The notes under the pieces were generated by a model. The model worked only from the letters and a program-made list of their open reading frames with translations, did no database searches and had not been told where the DNA came from. The translations under genes were made by a program, and so were the position numbers. A stretch of 64,000 nucleotides of DNA from Firm-08 sp045541535 (GTDB lineage Bacteria > Bacillota > Clostridia > Oscillospirales > QAKW01): NCBI GenBank assembly GCA_045541535.1, contig JAZQJG010000095.1:16438-80437 (forward strand), given 5' to 3'. Positions 50,613 to 58,804 of the stretch are shown piece by piece. Each line of letters begins with the position of its first letter. Positions within the stretch are counted from its first letter, which is position 1.

Positions 50613-51425
50613 TTATTTTGTATATTTATTTGTTTTTCGATATTGAAGCGGTGATATTCCATACTTATTTTTGAAAAGATGAATAAAATAGCTTGTATCA
50701 TTAAACCCAACATTCAATGCAACTTCTGTAATAGGGATATCTGTTTTTAAAAGAAGTTTTTTTGCATCTTCCAATTTTAGTTTGTTGCAGTAGGCGCGAA
50801 TGGTCATGCCATTTTCTTTCTTAAATAGATGGCTGATACTCGATTTACTTTTGTGAAAATGTTGCGTTAAATCAGAAAGGGTAATATTTGAGTGATATTC
50901 ATATAATAATTGTAATATTTGATTATATTCATCACCATTATCTACCCAATATATCTGCAACGCACATTCAAGCATAATGCAAAGTGGTGGAATAACTGAA
51001 TTACATGTTTTTAAAGGAATTTCTGTGCCAAGGGCACTCTTCCATAAATTGTAATTTAAAATATTACATTCAGTTGGATTATTTCTTCTGTATCCACTGA
51101 CGGCAATAAACCCCACGGTATCATCATTTTTGCAAATTGGATATATGTATTCATGCACTTCTGCGTGGCAAATATGACAAAAAGATTCTCCTCTTTGGCA
51201 TTTTGCCAAAATTTTTTTCTGATTAAGTAAACATTTATTGTGATTTGAGTTTTTTGCCATTACACAATATGCATTTGTGTGGCAGTTGTACGGCAAAATC
51301 ATTGATGCCAAACTATCGTGTATATGGTTAAAAACATCGCTCCTGAAGTGTACGGAAACAATTAATTCGCAATCCTTGTTCAGATAATCAATGTACGAAA
51401 CAATATTCTCAATAAGATTATTCAT
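50613..51425 (-). CDS. AraC family regulator with PocR-like sensing domain
   Basis: 270 residues. The N-terminal half resembles a PocR sensing domain: conserved Cys residues in CQRGESFCHICHAEVHEYIY (about 77-96), followed by PICKNDDTVGFIAVSGYRRN. The C-terminal half is a double helix-turn-helix (about 170-265): LTQHFHKSKSSISHLFKKEN, then ITEVALNVGFNDTSYFIHLF. The gene is strongly AT-rich compared with its neighbours. It stands divergent to the FAD oxidoreductase gene with 113 bp between, and is probably its regulator. Both look like one acquired unit. Confidence 0.88.
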   Translation of the reverse strand: MNNLIENIVSYIDYLNKDCELIVSVHFRSDVFNHIHDSLASMILPYNCHTNAYCVMAKNSNHNKCLLNQKKILAKCQRGESFCHICHAEVHEYIYPICKNDDTVGFIAVSGYRRNNPTECNILNYNLWKSALGTEIPLKTCNSVIPPLCIMLECALQIYWVDNGDEYNQILQLLYEYHSNITLSDLTQHFHKSKSSISHLFKKENGMTIRAYCNKLKLEDAKKLLLKTDIPITEVALNVGFNDTSYFIHLFKNKYGISPLQYRKTNKYTK

Positions 51426-51538
51426 ATAATTGCACTTTCATTATATTTTTTGGCATTTTATTTATAGAAAATTCATTAAAAATATAATATAATTATACCG
51501 AAAAAAACAATTTTGTCAATCAAAGGAGGCGCATTACT

Positions 51539-53323
51539 TTGTTGAAAAAGAAATTAATTGATTGTGATTTGTGTGTTGTAGGTGGTGGTATGTCAGGTAT
51601 AGCTGCTGCAATCTCTGCTTCGAGAGAGGGTCTAAAGGTGGTACTTATGCACGAGCGCCCCGTTTTAGGAGGTAATGCTTCATCTGAGATACGAATGTGG
51701 ATCTGTGGAGCACGCGGCAGAGATAATCGTGAAACGGGTATATTGGAAGAAATTGCTTTGGAAAATCTATACCGAAACCCAACCAAAAGCTATGCAATAT
51801 GGGATACAGTATTGTATGATTTTGTTCGACGCGAAGAAAATATCACCTTGCTTTTAAATTGCACCTGTATGGATGCGTCGGTTGAAAAAGGCAAATTTAA
51901 ATATAATCGTGATACTAAAATAAATACGGTTATTGGATATCAGATGACAACACAATGTTTTTATGAAGTTAAGGCTCGCTTTTTTTGTGATAGTTCAGGC
52001 GACAGTATTCTTGCCCCTCTTTGCGATGCCCGGTTTCGCATAGGGCGCGAGGCAGACAGTGAATTTGGAGAAAGTACAGAAACAAAAATTGCCGATAATA
52101 TGACAATGGGAATGTCCTGTTTGATTCAAGGGCGCGAAACTACTCAAGATATAGAATTTATTCCTCCTTTATGGAGTACATCTCTGACAGAGGATGACTT
52201 TAAAAACAGAACGCCGGATATATATGACGATACTGAAAACTTTTGGTATCTTGAGTTAGGAGGCAACAAAAACACCATTGATGATACAGAAAAATTGAGA
52301 GATGAGCTTGTTGCTCTTGCTACAGGAACATGGGATTACATAAAAAACTCAGGAAAATATAATGCATCAAAATGGGATTTGGATTTTTTGGGATTTTTAC
52401 CGGGTAAAAGAGAATCTCGCAGAATGTGCGGTGAATATATAATTACACAGAAGGACATCAGTAGCGGAAAAATTTTTACTGATGAAATTGCATTTGGCGG
52501 TTGGCCTCTTGATGATCATTTCCCCGGAGGGTTTTATCATAAGGGGATTCCTAATACAAATTATTCAACACCTGCACCTTATTCAATACCTTATCGGGCT
52601 TTGTATTCAAAGAATGTTGAAAATCTGTTTTTTGCAGGAAGAAATATCAGTATGACACATACGGCAATGAGTAGTATCCGTGTTATGGCAACATGTGCTC
52701 TGTTGGGAGAAGCCGTAGGAAAAGCTGCATCTATTGCTGTTAAAAATTATTTTACTCCTCACGATGTATATTGCAATAAAATTGATTTGTTACAGAATTT
52801 ACTGATGAATGAAGATTGTTTTCTTCCTTCAAAAACAAGAGAAATCTCTTCATTATGTTTAAATGCTAACCTTAACATTAATAGTGAAGTTATCAGGAAT
52901 GGTCAGGATAGAGCACATCGTATTTATAATACCGAAGAGAATAATTGTTCATATATAGCAAATGCCGGTGAGCAAATCTGTTACAGTTTCAGTGCAACAA
53001 ACATAGCTTCTATACATATTGTATTTTGCAGTGATTTAAATCGTGATACTCTTCCCGGAACTACTTGCGAACGCACACACTCAACCCGCGCCAACCATCG
53101 TTTGGACAGCCCACAAATGTGTATGCCAAAAACATTGTGCAAGGAATTCAAACTGGTAGGTGAATTAAATGGTAGCCAATATGAGCTTTTGCATATTTTA
53201 AATAATCGAAAACGCTCTTATCATATAAATGTTAATCAAACATTTGATAAGCTTATTTTAATCCCTATTGATAACTGGGGTGATAATAAAATAATCCCTG
53301 TAATTTCATTTGATTTCAATTAA
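51539..53323 (+). CDS. FAD-dependent oxidoreductase
   Basis: 594 residues from TTG 51539 (AAAGGAGG 9 nt upstream). The N-terminal Rossmann motif LCVVGGGMSGIAAAISASRE (residues 11-30) and the ER-like PVLGGNASSEIRMWICGARG mark the large FAD oxidoreductase family (pfam12831 type). Further conserved parts: FFCDSSGDSILAPLC (about 148-162), FLPGKRESRRMCGEYIITQK (about 284), FGGWPLDDHFPGGFYHKGIP and NLFFAGRNISMTHTAMSSIR. The last 130 residues form a beta-rich domain. Members occur near sugar-use genes and may oxidise a glycoside; the substrate is unknown. AT-rich DNA and codon use (AAT, AAA, ATA) mark it as foreign. Confidence 0.88.
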   Translation: MLKKKLIDCDLCVVGGGMSGIAAAISASREGLKVVLMHERPVLGGNASSEIRMWICGARGRDNRETGILEEIALENLYRNPTKSYAIWDTVLYDFVRREENITLLLNCTCMDASVEKGKFKYNRDTKINTVIGYQMTTQCFYEVKARFFCDSSGDSILAPLCDARFRIGREADSEFGESTETKIADNMTMGMSCLIQGRETTQDIEFIPPLWSTSLTEDDFKNRTPDIYDDTENFWYLELGGNKNTIDDTEKLRDELVALATGTWDYIKNSGKYNASKWDLDFLGFLPGKRESRRMCGEYIITQKDISSGKIFTDEIAFGGWPLDDHFPGGFYHKGIPNTNYSTPAPYSIPYRALYSKNVENLFFAGRNISMTHTAMSSIRVMATCALLGEAVGKAASIAVKNYFTPHDVYCNKIDLLQNLLMNEDCFLPSKTREISSLCLNANLNINSEVIRNGQDRAHRIYNTEENNCSYIANAGEQICYSFSATNIASIHIVFCSDLNRDTLPGTTCERTHSTRANHRLDSPQMCMPKTLCKEFKLVGELNGSQYELLHILNNRKRSYHINVNQTFDKLILIPIDNWGDNKIIPVISFDFN

Positions 53324-53437
53324 AAATATTATAAACCGGTTTAGTCCGGTACTGTAACAAGCGGGGAAAATGTATACCATTTTCCAAATATTTAGGATAT
53401 CCTAAGACCTTATGAACAGCAAGAGCAAGCCCTTGCC

Positions 53438-53478
53438 CTAAAAAAGAGGCAGAAACGAAATCAATCGTTTCTGCCTCT
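53438..53478 (-). terminator. Terminator of the HAD-rqcH operon
   Basis: Fourteen-base perfect stem 53445-53458 with 53465-53478, 6-nt loop. The minus-strand T run (CTCTTTTTTAG) fits transcription from the right. The plus-strand side lacks a T run, so the end of the FAD oxidoreductase message is not clear. Confidence 0.8.
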
Positions 53479-53529
53479 AAAATTACTGTCCTTTAGTATA
53501 CGACCCATATGGGTGGATTTTTTGTGCTT

Positions 53530-54096
53530 TTACAGATCCCACGGGATCCGCTCGTCGTCTTTTACAAGATAACTGGTGCCCTTTGCCAGACGGGCCATGG
53601 GGGTGTCGGAACGGGAATCGGAATAAAAGCTTTCAATCTGAGCTTCGGGCCAGGCGGCCTTAAAGCGGCGCACCTTTTCCTCGCCCCAGCAGTTCTCGCC
53701 TGCATATTTTCCCGTCTTTTTGTCTACTTGGGAGGCCAGAAAATAGGTGATGCCCAGCCGGTCAATGGCGGGACGGAGCAAAAATTCGGGGGAGGCGGAG
53801 ATGATCACGTCATCCTCCTTTTTTTGTTCCAGATACCAGGGCTTGATGTTTTTAAAATGTCCCGCCCAAAAGTCGGCCACGTAGCCGTCAATGTCCTTCA
53901 CGGCGGTAAAATAGCTGTACAGCTTCTCTTTAAACTGGGTTTTGGTTTTTACCTTAAACACCTTCCACAGCAGGGCGTTCCAGCCCCAGCGGGGGACGAA
54001 GCGAATCAGTCCCGGTTGCCGTTTTAAACAGTAAAAAATAAAATCTCTTGTAGAATCGCCGTAATAAACGGTATCGTCAAAATCATAACCGATCAT
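53530..54096 (-). CDS. HAD-family phosphatase, IB type
   Basis: 188 residues. Motif I is GYDFDDTVYYGDSTRDF (residues 3-19), motif II ISASPEFLLRP (about 98-108), motif III the Lys in NCWGEEKVRRF, and motif IV YSDSRSDTPM (about 160-169). A helical cap lies at about 20-90. HAD-IB enzymes hydrolyse phosphomonoesters such as phosphoserine or lipid phosphates; here the substrate is not visible. The start overlaps the stop of rqcH by 4 bp, so it is coupled to ribosome quality control, though a functional link is not known. Confidence 0.85.
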   Translation of the reverse strand: MIGYDFDDTVYYGDSTRDFIFYCLKRQPGLIRFVPRWGWNALLWKVFKVKTKTQFKEKLYSYFTAVKDIDGYVADFWAGHFKNIKPWYLEQKKEDDVIISASPEFLLRPAIDRLGITYFLASQVDKKTGKYAGENCWGEEKVRRFKAAWPEAQIESFYSDSRSDTPMARLAKGTSYLVKDDERIPWDL

Positions 54097-55856
54097 TGTT
54101 TTCTGATCCTTTCCGCCAGCTTGCCGTCCGGCTCCACCAGCAGGGTGTAATATTTGTCATAGATCACCATACCCGGCTTGGCACCCGTGGGCTTTTTCAC
54201 GTTCTGCACGGGACAATAGTCTACCTCCACCTTACTGCTCTCTTTTCCTTTGGAAAAGAAGGCGCACAGGGCGGCCGCCTGCAAAACGGTGCGGTCGGGC
54301 AATTCTTCCAGGGTCTGCCCGCCGGTAACCAATAAAGTATGGGAGCCGTGAATGCCCTTGGTGTGCATCCAGATATCGTTTTTGCGGGAAAGCCGCACGG
54401 TAATATAGTCGTTTTGCAGATTGCTCTTGCCAACGAAAACGGTATAACCGTCGTCGGTGATAAATTCACGGGGACGGGAGAGATTGGGTTTTTTTGTCCC
54501 CTTATAGGCGCGGGCCTTGAGATATCCGCCCTCCACCAGCTCCGCTCGGATCTGCTCCAGATCTTCCTCGCATTCCGCGTCGCACAAAACGGTAAATACC
54601 GAGTCCAGATATTCCAGTTCCTTTTCGTCCTGCTCAATCAGACGGGCGATGATCTTTTGGGCGTTTTTGGCCTTGGCGTATTTTTTAAAATAGTTTTGAG
54701 AATTTTGCACGGGGGAGCGATCTGGCTGTAGGGGAATGGAAATCAGGGGCAGATCTTCTTCATAATAGTTTTCTGCCTTCAGCACCCGATCCCCCTTGGT
54801 GATCCGATAGAGATTGGCCTGAATCAACTCACCGTAAATACGGTATTTTTCGGCGTTTTCGCTGTCGGCCAGCTCCTTTTGCCGCACCGTCATGGTGCGA
54901 CGGATCCGGGCGGCGGTACGGGTGAGGAAATTGGAGAGATCCATGGCCTTTTGCTTCATACGCCAGGCATCCGCCGCCTTGGTATAATATTCCTCCAACA
55001 GCTCGTGGGTGTTTTCGCAAACCTTCACCACACCTTCACTGCCGTATTGAGTCAGGGGCAGGAAGGAAAAGTCCACGTGCTTGCCGTTCTCCCTGCGACA
55101 GATCAACTGTCCCTGCCAGCGGGTGTCGGCTACCTGTGCGCGCACCTGTAAAATGCGCTCCATCAGTTTATTCTTTTGAGGGGTGGAAAGTTCGCTGATC
55201 CGTTTGTCAAAGCTTCCCAGAGCGGAATAGCAGATTTCTCTGGCTACTACGGGGGAAATGCCGGCATAGGTGTCCATTACCGCATCGCTCAGTCGTGCCT
55301 CGCTTTTGGCAAACAGCCGTTCTTTGTCTCCTTCCTCCGCCTGCAAAAAGGGAATCTTGTCCTGAGCGGGGGGCAACTCATACCGCAACCCCGGCAAGAT
55401 CTCCCGTCCGCGGGTCATGGTAAAATCCACCTGCTTGATGGCGTTAATGATCCGATGGGTCTCATCCAACAGAATGATGTTGGAGGTGCGACCCATAATC
55501 TCCAGCAACAGGATTTTGGTTTCCGGCTCGAAAAAGTCGTTTTTGCCCTCAAATTCCAAAAAGATCACCCGCTCAAAGGCGGGGGTATAGATCTTGCGGA
55601 TCCTGGCGCCCTGCAAATGCTTGCGCAGTACCATACAAAAGGCGGGGGGCACCTTGGGATTTTCCACCGACCGTCCGGTGAGATGGATTCGGGCGGAATT
55701 GGGGGAGGAGGAGATCATCAGCCGCCCCTTTTCCTTGCCCCGCAGATGGAGCAGTATCTCATCCCGGGAGGGCTGATACACCTTGTCCACCTGTGCTCCC
55801 ACCAGATGCTGTAGATCGTGGGTAATAAATTGTAAAAAACACGCATCCAGTGCCAT
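54093..55856 (-). CDS. rqcH: Rqc2 homolog RqcH (NFACT protein)
   Basis: 587 residues. NFACT-N domain about 1-200 (LDACFLQFITHDLQHLVGAQ, then VDKVYQPSRDEILLHLRGKE), helix-hairpin-helix and coiled-coil middle (AWRMKQKAMDLSNFLTRTAA), and a C-terminal NFACT-R domain with LSRKNDIWMHTKGIHGSHTL (about 480-499). The D-I-W-x-H motif is the family hallmark. RqcH binds the 50S subunit with a stalled peptidyl-tRNA and adds Ala tails that mark the product for ClpXP. Often annotated as fibronectin-binding protein. Length matches the family. It follows the Nif3-like gene by 4 bp in one operon. Confidence 0.94.
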   Translation of the reverse strand: MALDACFLQFITHDLQHLVGAQVDKVYQPSRDEILLHLRGKEKGRLMISSSPNSARIHLTGRSVENPKVPPAFCMVLRKHLQGARIRKIYTPAFERVIFLEFEGKNDFFEPETKILLLEIMGRTSNIILLDETHRIINAIKQVDFTMTRGREILPGLRYELPPAQDKIPFLQAEEGDKERLFAKSEARLSDAVMDTYAGISPVVAREICYSALGSFDKRISELSTPQKNKLMERILQVRAQVADTRWQGQLICRRENGKHVDFSFLPLTQYGSEGVVKVCENTHELLEEYYTKAADAWRMKQKAMDLSNFLTRTAARIRRTMTVRQKELADSENAEKYRIYGELIQANLYRITKGDRVLKAENYYEEDLPLISIPLQPDRSPVQNSQNYFKKYAKAKNAQKIIARLIEQDEKELEYLDSVFTVLCDAECEEDLEQIRAELVEGGYLKARAYKGTKKPNLSRPREFITDDGYTVFVGKSNLQNDYITVRLSRKNDIWMHTKGIHGSHTLLVTGGQTLEELPDRTVLQAAALCAFFSKGKESSKVEVDYCPVQNVKKPTGAKPGMVIYDKYYTLLVEPDGKLAERIRKQ

Positions 55857-55860
55857 AACT

Positions 55861-56625
55861 TTACTCCAACGTAATAATCGGGGAGGGGATGTCCTGTTGT
55901 ACGACCTCCAGCCCCGTTTTTTCCAACAATTCCGCCATCACCGGCAGAATGATCTGCTCCGTTTCAAAATGCCCAAGATCAATGAGATTGAGCTCCATCT
56001 CCGCCGCATTCATAAAGGCGGAATATTTGCAATCTCCGGTGATCAGGGTGTCGGCGCCTGCCGCCTTTGCCGCCTCCATACAGGAGGTGCCACTGCCACT
56101 GACCCAGGCTACCTTCTCAAATTGATCGGTCACAAAACGGTAGCGGGGCGTGGTGTGCAATGCCTCGGCGGCAAAGTGCAAAAAGTGCTCGGGACTGTCA
56201 AAGCCGTGGGTGCCGATGCGCCCCAGCATCCCGCCGTTTTGAGTGGGGCAAAATCCCGCCTCGGGGGTAAGCTCCAGCAGAGTGCCCAAGGTGTCGTTAA
56301 TACCGCCCTTGCAACTGTCCAGATTGGTGTGGGCGCTGATCACGGCCAACCCGTGCTCAATGGCGTATAAAATTTTGCGTCCCTGTCCCGTGGTGTCGTT
56401 TACCTGCCGCTCTCCCTCAAAGAGAAAGGGATGATGGGCAAACACCAACTGACAGCCCTCTTCCACCGCTTTTTCCAAAGCGGGCAGATCGGCGTCCAGG
56501 GTTACCAGCACCCGCTCTACCCGGGCATTTTTGTGCCCGATCAGCAGGCCGGGATTGTCGTGCTCCATGGCAATGTTAAAGGGGGCAAAGCCGTCGATAA
56601 TATCATAAATTTCCTTTACGGTCAT
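55861..56625 (-). CDS. Nif3-like dinuclear metal center protein
   Basis: 254 residues from ATG 56625, which overlaps the trmK stop in an ATGA; GGAGG lies 7 nt upstream. NIF3/YqfO family: metal ligands in LVFAHHPFLFEGERQV (about 58-73), ISAHTNLDSCKGGINDTL (about 93-110) and the C-terminal ITGDCKYS...LIDLGHFETE (about 202-230) with the last His and Glu. It binds two metal ions. Its substrate in bacteria is unsettled; a GTP cyclohydrolase-type role has been proposed for relatives. trmK-nif3 is a conserved Firmicutes pair, as here. Confidence 0.92.
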   Translation of the reverse strand: MTVKEIYDIIDGFAPFNIAMEHDNPGLLIGHKNARVERVLVTLDADLPALEKAVEEGCQLVFAHHPFLFEGERQVNDTTGQGRKILYAIEHGLAVISAHTNLDSCKGGINDTLGTLLELTPEAGFCPTQNGGMLGRIGTHGFDSPEHFLHFAAEALHTTPRYRFVTDQFEKVAWVSGSGTSCMEAAKAAGADTLITGDCKYSAFMNAAEMELNLIDLGHFETEQIILPVMAELLEKTGLEVVQQDIPSPIITLE

Positions 56626-57293
56626 TTTACTTCCTCCAGTTCTCTGAGATGTCCGCAAACCGCCTCATAGCGCTCTCTGTCGGGAATGCCGCCCTGTTCC
56701 ATTCCCCGTTTCTGACGGGTCAGGCGGCGATGCTCTTTTTGATAATAAAATCCAAACAAGGGATCGTCTTTAATATGATAAAAAGGATTGGGGGCAGGGC
56801 GGGAGAGACCGTCATAGTGTAGGCGCATACATTGATACAGCTTGTCACCCTCTCGGCTCAGCACTTCCGTCTCCGTCACAAATCCCTCTGCCGCCAGATA
56901 GGCCTTGAGCTCGTAGATCGCCTTCTGGGGTTGCAGGATCAGGGTCTTGCCCGCCGTCTTGAGGAAGGGGGCGGCGGAAAGAATGTTTTGAATCAGGGTG
57001 CCGCCCATACCGGCGCATACCACTGTATCGATCTCTGCCCGTTGGGCAGGGGAGAGAGCTTGCAATCCGTCGGAGAGCAGGGTGGTGATGTTGTCCTCCA
57101 CGCCGTAGAGCGCCGCATTTTTCCTCCCGTTTTCCAAGGGCCCGGGGCGCACGTCGGCGGCAAAGGCACGGGTGATGCGGCCCTGCCGGAGGGCGTAGAT
57201 GGGCAGATAGCAATGATCCGTCCCCACGTCGATCATCACGCATCCTTTGGGCAACAGCTCGTATACACTTTTCAGTCGTTCACTCAGTTCCAT
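56622..57293 (-). CDS. trmK: tRNA (adenine-22 N1)-methyltransferase
   Basis: 223 residues. Class I methyltransferase start: LPKGCVMIDVGTDHCYLPIY (residues 14-33) with SAM motif I and DH pair, then AADVRPGPLENGRKNAALYG, VVCAGMGGTLIQNIL (about 90) and a helical C-terminal coiled part. TrmK modifies A22 of bacterial tRNAs, mainly in Gram-positives. It ends inside the start of the Nif3-like gene. No clear promoter is seen between its start and the terminator at 57310. Confidence 0.93.
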   Translation of the reverse strand: MELSERLKSVYELLPKGCVMIDVGTDHCYLPIYALRQGRITRAFAADVRPGPLENGRKNAALYGVEDNITTLLSDGLQALSPAQRAEIDTVVCAGMGGTLIQNILSAAPFLKTAGKTLILQPQKAIYELKAYLAAEGFVTETEVLSREGDKLYQCMRLHYDGLSRPAPNPFYHIKDDPLFGFYYQKEHRRLTRQKRGMEQGGIPDRERYEAVCGHLRELEEVK

Positions 57294-57309
57294 AGAAGTC
57301 CTTTTACTA

Positions 57310-57340
57310 AAAAAGCCGAGTGTTGCACTCGACTTTTTTA
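57310..57340 (-). terminator. Terminator of the DUF1858 gene
   Basis: On the minus strand AAGTCGAGTG-CAA-CACTCGGCTT, with one G-T pair, followed by TTTTTT. Confidence 0.88.
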
Positions 57341-57353
57341 CGTTATTTTTTGT

Positions 57354-57548
57354 TTACTCGCCGATAAAGTTGTTCAGCTTCTCCAGCAGGGCATCCACGT
57401 CCTCACCGTGAACGGCGCAGGCTTGCTCAATGGTCTCGCCTCTGGCAGAGGGACAGCCCAGGCAATGCATACCGATCTCCAAAAAGAAAGGAGCGCAATC
57501 GGGATGATTGTCCAAAACTTCGGCAATAATGGTATCCTTCGTAATCAT
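57354..57548 (-). CDS. DUF1858 small redox-type protein
   Basis: 64 residues. It begins MITKDTIIAEVLDNHPDCAP and contains MHCLGCPSARGETIEQACAV (27-46) with the C-x2-C redox pair. This is the domain class that often stands beside hybrid-cluster proteins and is thought to form a disulfide switch. Here no hybrid-cluster gene is nearby. AAGGAGG lies close to the start. A well-formed TATAAT is present upstream (minus strand, about 57580), but without a convincing -35 box. Confidence 0.85.
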   Translation of the reverse strand: MITKDTIIAEVLDNHPDCAPFFLEIGMHCLGCPSARGETIEQACAVHGEDVDALLEKLNNFIGE

Positions 57549-57648
57549 TGTGGGAAACCTCCTTCATAAAATTTGCACCTCTATTATACACTATGTTTTA
57601 CAAAAAGAAAATATCTTTTTTACAAATTTTCAGAAAATTAAAAAAGGG

Positions 57649-57677
57649 TAGACAATGGGGCGCAAAAAATGTATAAT
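57649..57677 (+). promoter_or_regulatory. Sigma-A promoter of the FemAB-alr-holB run
   Basis: TAGACA at 57649-57654, 17-nt spacer, TATAAT at 57672-57677. Confidence 0.8.
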
Positions 57678-57711
57678 AAGAATGTATAATTATTTTTAGG
57701 AGTGTACTGCT

Positions 57712-58794
57712 TTGGAATTTTTAAATCTTAAGGATCCGGCCGCCGTCGCCGAATATGAAGCCTTTAACCGCACCTGTCCCAAGGGTCACTTTGCCCAGAG
57801 CGTGGGCTGGGGAAAATTGAAAAGCGAATGGAAGTTTGCCGGCATCATCTCCCGTGATGAGGCGGGGAAGATCAACGGTATTATGTCGGTGCTCATCCGC
57901 AAAATGCCTATGATGCCCACCTCCGTTTTGTACGCCCCCCGCGGTCCGGTGTGTGACGTACACGACAAACAGGTGCTGTCCACGCTGCTGGAGGGCGCCC
58001 GACAACTGGCCAAGGAACATAAGGGCTACGCCTTAAAAATGGATACCGACGTTAAGAGTGACGATACGGAGTATCTCTCCATTATGAAAGAACTGGGCTG
58101 TACGTTGCCCAAGGATACCAAGAATTTTGAGGGCATTCAGCCCCGCTACGTGTTCCGCCTGTATCCCGAAGGAAGAAATGAAGAAGAACTGCTGATGTCC
58201 TTTACTCAAGGCCATCGCCGCAAGGTGCGTCTGGCCGAGCGTAAGGGCGTGCAGGTGAAGATCATTCCCACCGAGGAACTGCCCGAGGCTCTCCACGTTT
58301 TTTACGAGCTGATGCTGGAAACCGGCGTGCGGGACAACTTTGTTATCCGTACCGAGGCCTATTTCAAGCGGCTGATGGATTGCTTGGGGGAGGATGCCCG
58401 TCTGTATATGGCCTACAATCCCGACGGGGAGGCCATTGCGGGTACCCTTGCCATCGGTTACGGCAATAAGGTGTGGTATCTCTACGGCGCCTCTTCCAAC
58501 CGTGACCGCAATCTCAACCCCAACTATCTTTTGCAGTTCAGTATGATGAAATGGGCTGTGGAGCGGGGCGCAGACGTATACGATTTCCGTGGGGTTTCGG
58601 GGGATCTTTCCGAGGACAACCCTCTCTACGGACTCTACCGTTTCAAAAAGGATTTCAACGGTGAGTTTACCGAGTTCTGCGGTGAGCTGAATCTGGTATA
58701 CAGCGCCTTTTGGATGTTTTTGGCGGAAAAGGGACAAAAGGCGTACCGTAAGCTCAACCACGTTCTTTTCAAACTGAAAAATAAAAAGAAGTGA
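57712..58794 (+). CDS. FemAB-like peptidoglycan bridge aminoacyltransferase
   Basis: 360 residues from TTG 57712 (AGGAG 9 nt upstream). Two GNAT-like folds: the first opens with NRTCPKGHFAQSVGWGKLKS (about 20-39), has YAPRGPVCDVHDKQVLSTLL and LKMDTDVKSDD; the second has FTQGHRRKVRLAERKGVQVK (about 163-182) and AYNPDGEAIAGTLAIGYGNK, then DFRGVSGDLSEDNPLYGLYR (about 286). Fem enzymes add amino acids from tRNA to lipid II side chains. It is next to alanine racemase, which makes D-Ala for the same wall precursor. Which amino acid is added is not known. Confidence 0.88.
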   Translation: MEFLNLKDPAAVAEYEAFNRTCPKGHFAQSVGWGKLKSEWKFAGIISRDEAGKINGIMSVLIRKMPMMPTSVLYAPRGPVCDVHDKQVLSTLLEGARQLAKEHKGYALKMDTDVKSDDTEYLSIMKELGCTLPKDTKNFEGIQPRYVFRLYPEGRNEEELLMSFTQGHRRKVRLAERKGVQVKIIPTEELPEALHVFYELMLETGVRDNFVIRTEAYFKRLMDCLGEDARLYMAYNPDGEAIAGTLAIGYGNKVWYLYGASSNRDRNLNPNYLLQFSMMKWAVERGADVYDFRGVSGDLSEDNPLYGLYRFKKDFNGEFTEFCGELNLVYSAFWMFLAEKGQKAYRKLNHVLFKLKNKKK

Positions 58795-58804
58795 TTCGTT
58801 TATT

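Noticed and set aside
51426..51538. A specific promoter pair for the AT-rich AraC/FAD genes
   Set aside because: Too many TATAAT-like strings in AT-rich DNA to choose among; no unambiguous -35 and -10 pair.
53505..53516. ACCCATATGGGT palindrome as a terminator or operator
   Set aside because: No loop and no T run, and it lies just after the 3' end of the HAD gene; likely chance.
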